A DNA stretch of 57,030 nucleotides. It comes from Caldanaerobius fijiensis DSM 17918. Lineage in GTDB: Bacteria; Bacillota; Thermoanaerobacteria; Thermoanaerobacterales; Caldanaerobiaceae. The notes under the pieces are model-generated. The model saw only the letters and a list, made by a program, of their open reading frames with translations. It ran no database searches and was not told where the DNA came from. Both the position numbers and the translations under genes were made by a program. The stretch is from the NCBI RefSeq assembly GCF_900129075.1, contig NZ_FQVH01000017.1, positions 1 to 57,030 on the forward strand, in the 5' to 3' direction. Position 1 is the first letter of the stretch. Each line of letters begins with the position of its first letter. Positions 49,928-57,030 of the stretch are shown here, in pieces.

Positions 49928-50635
49928 ATGCAGCGCCTTGTTGGGAAGATAAGAAAAGCTATACAGGATTACAACATGATAGAAGAGGGCGATATAATAG
50001 CAGTTGGTGTGTCGGGAGGCAAGGACAGTATAACCCTTTTGTACGCTCTTTCCCTTTTACAGAAGTATTATCCTGTAAAGTTCAGGCTGATGGGGCTTAC
50101 ATTGACGATGGGTTATGAGGACATGGATTTTAGCAAAACCATGAATTTTTGCAAAGAGAATGGTATTGAATACCATATCAAAGAAACTCAGATAGCTAAA
50201 ATCGTTTTTGATGTAAGAAAGGAGAAAAATCCCTGTTCGCTTTGTGCTAATTTGAGGAGGGGAGCTTTAAATAATTTTGCATTGGAGATGGGATGCAACA
50301 AAGTAGCGTTGGCCCACCACTATAATGATCTCATTGAGACTTTTTTGTTGAGCATTTTTTATGAAGGAAGGATAAATACATTTTTGCCCGTAACAAAGTT
50401 AGATAGAACGGGTTTAATTGTATTACGGCCTATGATATATGTAAAAGAGAGTGAGATAAAAGGGGTGGTCAGGCGATATGAGCTTCCCGTGGTACCCAAT
50501 CAGTGTCCAGCTAATGGCAATACTAAAAGGCAGTATATAAAGGATCTTTTGAAGAGTTTATCAAAGGATATACCTGATCTGGAAAAACGTATATTTTCGG
50601 CATCTAAACATTTTTTTAATCTCATGAAAATTTGA
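49928..50635 (+). CDS. PP-loop ATPase, TtcA-like tRNA 2-thiolation family
   Basis: 235 residues from ATG 49928 (AGAGGTGAT upstream). The ATP pyrophosphatase loop GVSGGKDSITLLYAL and CSLCANLRRG (C-x2-C) with a later CPANG are typical of TtcA, which thiolates C32 of some tRNAs. ALAHHYNDLIETFLLS is also conserved. The protein is a little shorter than E. coli TtcA. It stands alone between PEPCK and nadA. Activity on a specific tRNA is unproven. Confidence 0.85.
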   Translation: MQRLVGKIRKAIQDYNMIEEGDIIAVGVSGGKDSITLLYALSLLQKYYPVKFRLMGLTLTMGYEDMDFSKTMNFCKENGIEYHIKETQIAKIVFDVRKEKNPCSLCANLRRGALNNFALEMGCNKVALAHHYNDLIETFLLSIFYEGRINTFLPVTKLDRTGLIVLRPMIYVKESEIKGVVRRYELPVVPNQCPANGNTKRQYIKDLLKSLSKDIPDLEKRIFSASKHFFNLMKI

Positions 50636-50644
50636 TTGGTCTGA

Positions 50645-50673
50645 TTGAATAAATGGCATGATGGTGTTATTAT
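50645..50673 (+). promoter_or_regulatory. Promoter of nadABC
   Basis: TTGAAT (50645-50650), 17 bases, TATTAT (50668-50673), 62 bases before nadA. I see no clear NiaR-type operator. Confidence 0.55.
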
Positions 50674-50734
50674 AGTATTAATTATTTATTATTTGATTGA
50701 TTGTTTACAAAAGGAACTTTCGAGAGGTGTAAAT

Positions 50735-51652
50735 ATGGATATAGATACAATTGATATGATTGAAGAAATCAAAAGGCTGAAAAGAGAGAAAAATGCAATT
50801 ATCCTTGCCCATAATTATCAAGTTCCAGAGGTTCAGGATGTGGCAGACCTGGTAGGGGATTCTTTTGCTTTAAGCCAGGCGGCTGCCCGGACTGATAGCG
50901 ACGTCATTGTTTTTTGCGGGGTTCATTTTATGGCCGAAAGCGCCAAAATATTATCGCCGGACAAAACTGTATTGTTGCCCGCCAGGGACGCCGGATGTCC
51001 CTTGGCTGACTTTGTATGGCCTGAAGCACTGGAGGCTAAAAAGAAGGAATATCCCAATGCTGCGGTGGTGTGTTATGTAAATTCGCCTGCATCTGTAAAA
51101 GCAATAAGCGACATATGCTGTACATCGTCAAATGCTGTTAAGATTGTAGAATCGCTGGACAGCGATGAGGTGCTTTTTGTACCAGATAAGAACCTGGGAA
51201 CATATGTAGCCAACAAGGTTAAAGGTAAGAGAATTATTCCATGGGAAGGCTACTGCATAACCCATCACAGGATAAGCCTTGACGATGTTATAAAGGCCAG
51301 GGAGATGCACCCGGATGCAAAGATCCTGGTACATCCAGAAGTATCGCCTGAAATATGGCAATACGCTGATTTTATCGGAAGTACAGCTCAGATTATAGAC
51401 TATGCCAGTAAGTCCGATAGCAAGGAATTTATCATAGGCACGGAGATGGGTATTTTACATAAATTGAAAAAGGATAATCCTGAAAAGACCTTTTACCTTC
51501 TTTCAAAAGGCCTTGTGTGCCCCAATATGAAGAAAACCAGACTGGAGGATGTATTAGATTCACTGAGAGAAATGCGATATGAAATCACCGTACCCGAGGA
51601 TATAAGAGTGAGAGCGTTAAACGCCCTTGAAAAGATGCTAAATGTTAGATAA
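50735..51652 (+). CDS. nadA: Quinolinate synthase
   Basis: 305 residues from ATG 50735 (GAGAGGTG upstream); a longer frame upstream is hydrophobic and not part of the family. It has [30 protein letters not shown] and the 4Fe-4S Cys in [22 protein letters not shown] and [10 protein letters not shown]. It condenses iminoaspartate and dihydroxyacetone phosphate. It is the first of nadA-nadB-nadC. Confidence 0.96.
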   Translation: MDIDTIDMIEEIKRLKREKNAIILAHNYQVPEVQDVADLVGDSFALSQAAARTDSDVIVFCGVHFMAESAKILSPDKTVLLPARDAGCPLADFVWPEALEAKKKEYPNAAVVCYVNSPASVKAISDICCTSSNAVKIVESLDSDEVLFVPDKNLGTYVANKVKGKRIIPWEGYCITHHRISLDDVIKAREMHPDAKILVHPEVSPEIWQYADFIGSTAQIIDYASKSDSKEFIIGTEMGILHKLKKDNPEKTFYLLSKGLVCPNMKKTRLEDVLDSLREMRYEITVPEDIRVRALNALEKMLNVR

Positions 51653-51667
51653 TAGACGGGTGATTTG

Positions 51668-53224
51668 ATGGAAAGGTATTTGATAAATTTTAATACAAAA
51701 GATGGTGATAACAGCAATTATGATGTTTTGATTATTGGCGGGGGTATAGGAGGTCTTTATACAGCGCTTTGCCTTCCTGAGAAGTTGCATGTAGCAGTGG
51801 TATGCAAGGGTTCTGTAGACGAAAGCAATTCGTATTTAGCTCAAGGGGGCATTGCTGCCAGCATAGGCGATGATGATAGAGAGCTTCATATAAAGGATAC
51901 CATGGTTGCAGGGGCTTTTGAAAACGATGAAGATGCTGTTAGGGTGCTGGTGGAGGAATCACAGGGTGTTATTGAAGATTTGATAAACCTTGGAGTACCT
52001 TTTGATAGGGATGAAAACGGTAATTTATATAGGTCGCTGGAAGGAGGACATTCAATACCAAGGGTACTCCACGTCCATGGAGATGCTACGGGAAAAGGTA
52101 TTATGGATACTCTCATAGAGGACGCCCGCCAGCGCAAAAACATAGATATATTTGAAAATTTGTTTGCGGTGGATATTTTAACGGGCAAAAACCGCTGCAT
52201 AGGTGCTATATTGAGTAGTGGTGGACATATTAAGACCATTTGGTCTGATTTTGTGGTCATGGCTACGGGCGGGATAGGACAATTATACGCTAAAACCACC
52301 AATTCCAGGGTACTTACAGGCGATGGTATTGCCATGGCTATAAGAACGGGTGCTAAAATTGATGACATGGAGTATATACAGTTTCACCCCACGGCACTGT
52401 ATTCGAAAAAAGAAGGAGAGAGATTATTTTTGATATCTGAAGCCGTGAGGGGTGAAGGGGGTATATTGAGAAATATCCATGGAGAAAGATTTATGGATAA
52501 ATATGACGAAAGGATGGAGCTAGCGCCAAGGGACATTGTAGCGAGGGCCATATTTGATCAGATGAAAAAGACACAAAGCGATTTTGTGTACCTTGATGTT
52601 ACCCATCTTAGCAGAGATTTTTTAAAGACACGATTTCCCACAATATACGAAACGTGCAGACATATGGGCGTAGATATGGCTGAAGATTACATTCCGGTTA
52701 CACCCGTGGTTCATTACTTTATGGGCGGTATTAAGACGGATACCTGGGGGAGAACCAGCCTGGATAGGCTTTATGCGGTTGGCGAATGCGCCTGCACAGG
52801 AGTGCATGGAGCCAACAGGCTTGCCAGCAATTCTCTTTTAGAAGGATTGGTTTTTGGTAAGAGGATTGCACGAGATATAGCAAAACACTACGAAACAAGG
52901 GAAGTGGATGAAGATGATAAGGGGGTTCAGGAAATAGAGTTTAAGGCAAAGCGGGTTTATAACACTGTGGATTTTGACAGGTTGAAAAACGATCTTAAGG
53001 AAATTATGCTTTTAAATGTCGGTATAATTCGAAATGAAGATGATTTAAAAAAGGCTTTGAATTTTGTAAAGGGGAATATGGAGTTATTAGATAAAACTAT
53101 TTTGGATGAAGTAGGTAAGATGGAAACTGCTAATATGTACCTGGTCGCCAGCTATATAATTGAGGGAGCCCTGAAAAACAAAAAAAGTGCTGGCAGCCAT
53201 TATATCCAAAGTAAAGTATTATAG
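51668..53224 (+). CDS. nadB: L-aspartate oxidase
   Basis: 518 residues. FAD-binding DVLIIGGGIGGLYTALCL, the SSYLAQGGIAASI-type region (NSYLAQGGIAA), the substrate region EYIQFHPTALY and SEAVRGEGG, and the final VGECACTGVHGANRLASNSLLEGLVFG. It oxidises L-aspartate to iminoaspartate for NadA. Start ATG 51668, 15 bases after nadA. Confidence 0.95.
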   Translation: MERYLINFNTKDGDNSNYDVLIIGGGIGGLYTALCLPEKLHVAVVCKGSVDESNSYLAQGGIAASIGDDDRELHIKDTMVAGAFENDEDAVRVLVEESQGVIEDLINLGVPFDRDENGNLYRSLEGGHSIPRVLHVHGDATGKGIMDTLIEDARQRKNIDIFENLFAVDILTGKNRCIGAILSSGGHIKTIWSDFVVMATGGIGQLYAKTTNSRVLTGDGIAMAIRTGAKIDDMEYIQFHPTALYSKKEGERLFLISEAVRGEGGILRNIHGERFMDKYDERMELAPRDIVARAIFDQMKKTQSDFVYLDVTHLSRDFLKTRFPTIYETCRHMGVDMAEDYIPVTPVVHYFMGGIKTDTWGRTSLDRLYAVGECACTGVHGANRLASNSLLEGLVFGKRIARDIAKHYETREVDEDDKGVQEIEFKAKRVYNTVDFDRLKNDLKEIMLLNVGIIRNEDDLKKALNFVKGNMELLDKTILDEVGKMETANMYLVASYIIEGALKNKKSAGSHYIQSKVL

Positions 53225-53241
53225 ATATGTGGGGTGATTTT

Positions 53242-54075
53242 ATGCTAAATTGGTTGGTAGTTGATGATTTGATACAGAACGCCCTTATAGAGGATATAGG
53301 TTTCGGCGATGTTACCACAGATTGCCTGATACCCAAGGAGCAGATTTCGGCAGGGAGATTTATCGCAAAGGAAGAAGGCATACTGGCCGGTATTGACGTG
53401 GCAAAAAGGGTGTTTGAATTATTGGACCAGGATATTTCTTTTAGAAAAAATTATCATGATGGTGATATATTAAACAAAGGTGATATAATTGCAGAAATCG
53501 AAGGTCACACTGCCGCTATTTTAAAAGGCGAAAGGGTGGCGTTGAATATATTACAGAGGATGTGTGGCATTGCCACCAAGACATATAGGGTTTGCTCACT
53601 TGTAAGGGATTACAATGTTAAAATTGTGGATACGAGAAAGACATTACCTGGCTTTAGGATGCTGGATAAATACGCCGTATTAGTAGGCGGAGGACACAAT
53701 CACAGAATAAATCTCTCGGACCTTGTATTAATAAAAGACAACCACATAAAAGCCGTAGGCAGCATAAAAGATGCTGTGATGTTAGCGAAAGAGAAGGCGC
53801 CGTTTACAGTGAAAATAGAGGTAGAAGTGGAATCACTGGAGCAGCTGGAAGAAGCCATTGAAGCACGCGCTGATATAATAATGCTTGATAATATGGATGT
53901 GGAAACCATGCGAAAAGCTGTTGTGATTACGGATAAAAGGGCGTTGCTGGAGGCATCCGGAAATATCACAGAGGATAATGTAAGGGAAATAGCGTCGACA
54001 GGTGTTGATATAATATCCATGGGTAGTTTGACCCATTCTGTTAAAGCTCTTGATATTAGTTTGAGATTATTGTAA
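53242..54075 (+). CDS. nadC: Nicotinate-nucleotide pyrophosphorylase (quinolinate phosphoribosyltransferase)
   Basis: 277 residues from ATG 53242 (GGGGTGAT upstream). It has EDIGFGDVTTDCLIP, the LNILQRMCGIAT region, VDTRKTLPGFRMLDKYAVLVGGGHNHRINLSD and ASGNITEDNVREIASTGVDIISMGSLTHS. It makes nicotinate mononucleotide from quinolinate and PRPP. Third gene of the NAD de novo operon, 17 bases after nadB. Confidence 0.96.
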   Translation: MLNWLVVDDLIQNALIEDIGFGDVTTDCLIPKEQISAGRFIAKEEGILAGIDVAKRVFELLDQDISFRKNYHDGDILNKGDIIAEIEGHTAAILKGERVALNILQRMCGIATKTYRVCSLVRDYNVKIVDTRKTLPGFRMLDKYAVLVGGGHNHRINLSDLVLIKDNHIKAVGSIKDAVMLAKEKAPFTVKIEVEVESLEQLEEAIEARADIIMLDNMDVETMRKAVVITDKRALLEASGNITEDNVREIASTGVDIISMGSLTHSVKALDISLRLL

Positions 54076-54102
54076 AGTGTTCACAGATGGCATTTATATT
54101 TC

Positions 54103-54131
54103 TTGACTTTTAATGTACAGTGCATTATAAT
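54103..54131 (+). promoter_or_regulatory. Promoter of greA-lysS
   Basis: TTGACT (54103-54108), 17 bases, TATAAT (54126-54131). A 10-bp hairpin, TAAGCACTGC paired with GCGGTGCTTA (54155-54180), lies in the leader and is followed by only three T. Confidence 0.75.
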
Positions 54132-54251
54132 ATCCTTTATAAACAAAAATGTAATAAGCACTGCGTAAATGCGGTGCTTATTTGCATAAAGACATAAATT
54201 TTATTACGGAGGCATAGAATAAAAAAAGTATTTTACAAAGAGGGGAGATAA

Positions 54252-54725
54252 ATGGCAAAGCAGACGATTTTAACATATGAAGGTTTGAAAAAGTTAGAAG
54301 AGGAATTAGAATACCTCAAAACTGTGAAAAGGCAGGAAGTGGCTGAAAGGATAAAACAAGCCAGGGCCTTTGGTGATCTCAGCGAAAATTCAGAATACGA
54401 TGAGGCAAAAAATGAACAAGCCTTTGTAGAAGGCAGGATTGCCACACTGGAGGCTATGCTTAGAAATGCTAAGGTCATCGATGAAGAGGATATAACATTG
54501 GACAGAGTTAGCATTGGATGCACTGTAAAGGTATATGACGAAGACCTTGAAGAGGAAGTAGAATATACTATCGTGGGTTCCGCTGAAGCCGATCCGTCGA
54601 ATATGAAGATTTCTGATGAGTCGCCTGTGGGCAAGGCTTTGTTGGGGCATCACGTAGGTGATGTAGTCGACGTAGAAGTTCCTGACGGGATTATTAAAAT
54701 GAAAATTCTTGAAATCAGAAGATAA
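54252..54725 (+). CDS. greA: Transcription elongation factor GreA
   Basis: 157 residues. N-terminal coiled coil ([51 protein letters not shown]) with DLSENSEYD at its tip, and a C-terminal FKBP-like domain ([21 protein letters not shown]). It rescues backtracked RNA polymerase by stimulating transcript cleavage. Start ATG 54252 after AGGGGAG; lysS follows after 27 bases. Confidence 0.96.
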   Translation: MAKQTILTYEGLKKLEEELEYLKTVKRQEVAERIKQARAFGDLSENSEYDEAKNEQAFVEGRIATLEAMLRNAKVIDEEDITLDRVSIGCTVKVYDEDLEEEVEYTIVGSAEADPSNMKISDESPVGKALLGHHVGDVVDVEVPDGIIKMKILEIRR

Positions 54726-54752
54726 TTATGCGTTGGATGGAGGAATTTACTG

Positions 54753-56270
54753 ATGGAGCAGGAGATGAACTTAAATGAATTACAGCAGATAAGAAGACAA
54801 AAACTACAGCAGTTGTGTGAAACTGCTTATAATCCTTACGAAGTATTGCGCTTTGAGAGGACTAACTATTCGACGGATATTTTAAACAATTTTGAGTCCA
54901 TGGAAGGCAAAGAAGTTGCTGTTGCAGGTAGGATTATGTCCATAAGAGGCCATGGTAAAGCCAGCTTTGTAGATTTAAAGGATCAAGAGGGTAAAATTCA
55001 GGTTTATTTTAGAATAAATGATGTAGGTGAAGAAAAATACGCTATATTTAAATTGTTAGATATTGGAGATATAATAGGAGTAAGGGGTGAAGTTTTTAAA
55101 ACCCATAAGGGCGAAATATCTGTAAAAGCCCATGATTTTGTAGTAATGGCCAAGGCTATCCAGATATTGCCTGAAAAATGGCATGGACTTAAAGATATCG
55201 AGCTAAGATACAGGCAAAGGTATGTAGATCTGATCGTAAATGATGAGTCGAGGAAGAACTTTATAATAAGGAGTAAGCTCATCAGCAGAATGAGGCATTA
55301 TCTGGATGCAAGAGGCTTTATGGAAGTAGAAACGCCTATTTTACAGACTATACCCGGTGGCGCAGCGGCAAGACCGTTTATAACCCATCATAATGCCCTT
55401 GATATAGATATGTACCTTAGAATAGCCACTGAGTTGTACTTAAAAAGGCTTATTATAGGTGGATTTGATAAAGTGTATGAAATAGGCAAGCAGTTTAGAA
55501 ATGAAGGCATTGATGTCAAGCACAATCCTGAATTTACTACCATTGAGCTCTATCAGGCTTACACGGATCTTGATGGCATGATGGAATTGACGGAGAATAT
55601 GATAAAGACGCTGGCCAAGGAAGTATTAGGTACCGATGTGCTTTTATATCAGGGTATTGAAATAGATCTGGCAAAACCCTGGACAAAGATGACCATGAGA
55701 GAAGCTGTGCTTAAGTATGCCGGTGTCGATTTTGATGATATACAGACTGATGAAGAAGCTAGAGAATTGGCGAAACAAAGGGGCCTTGAATTTGATGACA
55801 ATGCTACAAAAGGGCAGATATTGAATCTGTTCTTTGAGGAATTTGCAGAAGAAAATCTAATCCAGCCCACGTTTATAACAGAATACCCAATAGAAGTATC
55901 GCCATTGGCAAAAAAGATTCCGGACAAGCAAGGTTTTACGTACAGGTTTGAACTTTTTATCTTTAAAATGGAGATCGCCAATGCCTTTTCTGAATTAAAC
56001 GATCCATTTGACCAGAGAGAAAGGTTTGAGAAACAGGTAAAAGCAAGAGAGGCTGGAGACGAAGAGGCCCACAGGATGGATGAAGATTTTCTTACAGCTA
56101 TGGAATATGGTATGCCACCGACGGGAGGATTAGGGATAGGCATTGATAGACTTGCTATGTTGTTCTCTAATTCTTATTCTATAAGGGATGTAATACTCTT
56201 CCCCACCATGAGGCCAAAAGATGTCAAGCAAACCAATGAAGGAAGGGAATCAGATCAATCGCAAAAATAA
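54753..56270 (+). CDS. lysS: Lysyl-tRNA synthetase (class II)
   Basis: 505 residues with an N-terminal OB-fold anticodon domain (about 60-145), then the class II core with [11 protein letters not shown], motif 2 [18 protein letters not shown], and motif 3 [26 protein letters not shown]. It charges tRNA-Lys. Start ATG 54753 after TGGAGGAAT. Terminator follows. Confidence 0.96.
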   Translation: MEQEMNLNELQQIRRQKLQQLCETAYNPYEVLRFERTNYSTDILNNFESMEGKEVAVAGRIMSIRGHGKASFVDLKDQEGKIQVYFRINDVGEEKYAIFKLLDIGDIIGVRGEVFKTHKGEISVKAHDFVVMAKAIQILPEKWHGLKDIELRYRQRYVDLIVNDESRKNFIIRSKLISRMRHYLDARGFMEVETPILQTIPGGAAARPFITHHNALDIDMYLRIATELYLKRLIIGGFDKVYEIGKQFRNEGIDVKHNPEFTTIELYQAYTDLDGMMELTENMIKTLAKEVLGTDVLLYQGIEIDLAKPWTKMTMREAVLKYAGVDFDDIQTDEEARELAKQRGLEFDDNATKGQILNLFFEEFAEENLIQPTFITEYPIEVSPLAKKIPDKQGFTYRFELFIFKMEIANAFSELNDPFDQRERFEKQVKAREAGDEEAHRMDEDFLTAMEYGMPPTGGLGIGIDRLAMLFSNSYSIRDVILFPTMRPKDVKQTNEGRESDQSQK

Positions 56271-56277
56271 GGGAAGG

Positions 56278-56302
56278 AGAAGTCAATAAGGCTTCTCTTT
56301 TC
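56278..56302 (+). terminator. Terminator after lysS
   Basis: GAGAAG and GCTTCTC pair around TCAATAAG, followed by TTTTCTTTATTTTT. Confidence 0.75.
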
Positions 56303-56341
56303 TTTATTTTTGAAGTATATTAAACTATCCTGCCCGTTACT

Positions 56342-56493
56342 TCAATTTGGTACATATCGAGCCACCGGGTCTTTTTCTAACTTTTCTAGTAAATTATCCA
56401 TTATTTTCTCCACCCCTTGAAATATTTAACTCCCTCTTGTTTTCCGTTAGCCTCCTCAAATAGAATTGTACGATGTAATATATATGAAGTCAT
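56342..56493 (-). other. Two tiny overlapping ORFs on the minus strand (weak)
   Basis: ORF A (56493 to 56401) encodes 30 residues, MTSYILHRTIL to KYFKGWRK. Its stop overlaps the start of ORF B (56401 to 56342), MDNLLEKLEKDPVARYVPN, with GGGGTGGAG upstream of B. The TAATG overlap and this site look gene-like, but neither product has a recognisable family. Could be remnants of a decayed gene. Low confidence. The rest of 56303-56564 shows nothing else I recognise. Confidence 0.25.
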
Positions 56494-56564
56494 TATACCT
56501 GAGAGTTTTGTTGCCATTTTGTGAATTTATCATTGATGATGTTGTGGTAAAGTATAAATCCCTC

Positions 56565-56736
56565 TTGACGTACCCCTTAAAGCTGTGGTATATTAATAAA
56601 GCCATCGCGAGAGGGGCAAGGGGACAAAAAAGTCGAGAGATACCCCTTGACAAAGAGACGAAACGATGGTAAAGTATAAGAGCTGTCGGGAGGGAGCAAA
56701 GAAGCCCTTGACAGACAGCCAGGTAAGTAGTAAAAT
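56565..56736 (+). promoter_or_regulatory. Tandem promoters of the rRNA operon
   Basis: Three -35/-10 pairs: TTGACG (56565-56570) with TATATT (56589-56594), spacing 18; TTGACA (56647-56652) with TAAAGT (56670-56675), spacing 17; TTGACA (56708-56713) with TAAAAT (56731-56736), spacing 17. A similar GGTAAAGTATAA stretch lies upstream near 56546 without a good -35. Confidence 0.8.
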
Positions 56737-56817
56737 AAGAAATCGTCAGCCGAGAGGCTGAGAGAACCTTGCCAATTAAACAGTGAGCGGGATACAATCT
56801 GTTTTGAGATATATATT

Positions 56818-57030
<213 letters not shown>

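Noticed and set aside
50645-50734. Longer NadA start (50645)
   Set aside because: The extra residues are a hydrophobic stretch not part of the NadA family; ATG 50735 has the good ribosome site.
50645-50735. NiaR operator before nadA
   Set aside because: No ACAGGTGT-type palindrome seen.

Overview
The window comes from a low-GC, spore-forming Gram-positive anaerobe of the Clostridia. Support for spore formation comes from the cotJABC coat genes, a sleB-ypeB germination pair and an alpha/beta small acid-soluble spore protein. A tRNA-Leu T-box, strong AGGAGG-type ribosome binding sites, SLH surface proteins and the 16S 5' end point the same way. The overall gene style resembles Thermoanaerobacterales, but that placement is inferred and not proven.

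Layout. 1-1117: the 3' end of an IS200/IS605-type tnpB with its right end, abutting a 5'-truncated Uma2-like gene. 1167-3691: an attenuated leader, a small membrane protein, amt and glnK. 3696-6953: spore coat genes on the minus strand and germination/SASP genes on the plus strand. 7030-14817: mainly housekeeping genes (ddl, murI, a DUF1934 gene, argS, an MBL-fold hydrolase, a C-terminal processing protease, pyrG). 14855-19657: a large SLH protein, an arginase-fold candidate and an SLH-transglutaminase protein. 19769-23082: an MFS transporter with a URO-D-like protein, a VapBC-like pair and a VOC protein. 23249-32719: a sucrose/fructan locus (CUT1 ABC importer, GH32, fructokinase, an SPS/sucrose-synthase-like GT4, a GalT-family protein, a LacI regulator). 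32782-35485: a sodium:solute symporter (minus) and a ROK kinase. 35549-45203: a Leu T-box operon, ilvN-ilvC-leuA-leuC-leuD-leuB-ilvD-ilvB. 45214-47875: an HTH protein, a 'quinate dehydrogenase-like' protein and a protein resembling cyanobacterial acyl-ACP reductase. 48069-56270: GTP-type PEPCK, a TtcA-like protein, nadA-nadB-nadC, greA and lysS. 56565-57030: tandem rRNA promoters and the start of 16S rRNA.

How the genes fit together. The sugar locus has three AAACGGTTGA repeats at its promoter. A fourth related site lies before the ROK kinase gene, so one LacI-type repressor may coordinate import, cleavage and phosphorylation of both hexose products. The GT4/GalT pair in the same operon suggests a second, phosphorolysis-like route for sucrose. 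The ilv-leu operon holds all the branched-chain genes seen here, sensed through uncharged tRNA-Leu (specifier CTC).

Most notable observations: two genes (the LacI regulator and ilvN) whose only family-consistent start is AUA directly after a strong Shine-Dalgarno; the acyl-ACP-reductase-like three-gene cluster; the GT4+GalT sucrose hypothesis; three TGTATA repeats spaced exactly 20 bp before the PEPCK gene; and a TnpB guide region that reads into the gene its element disrupted.
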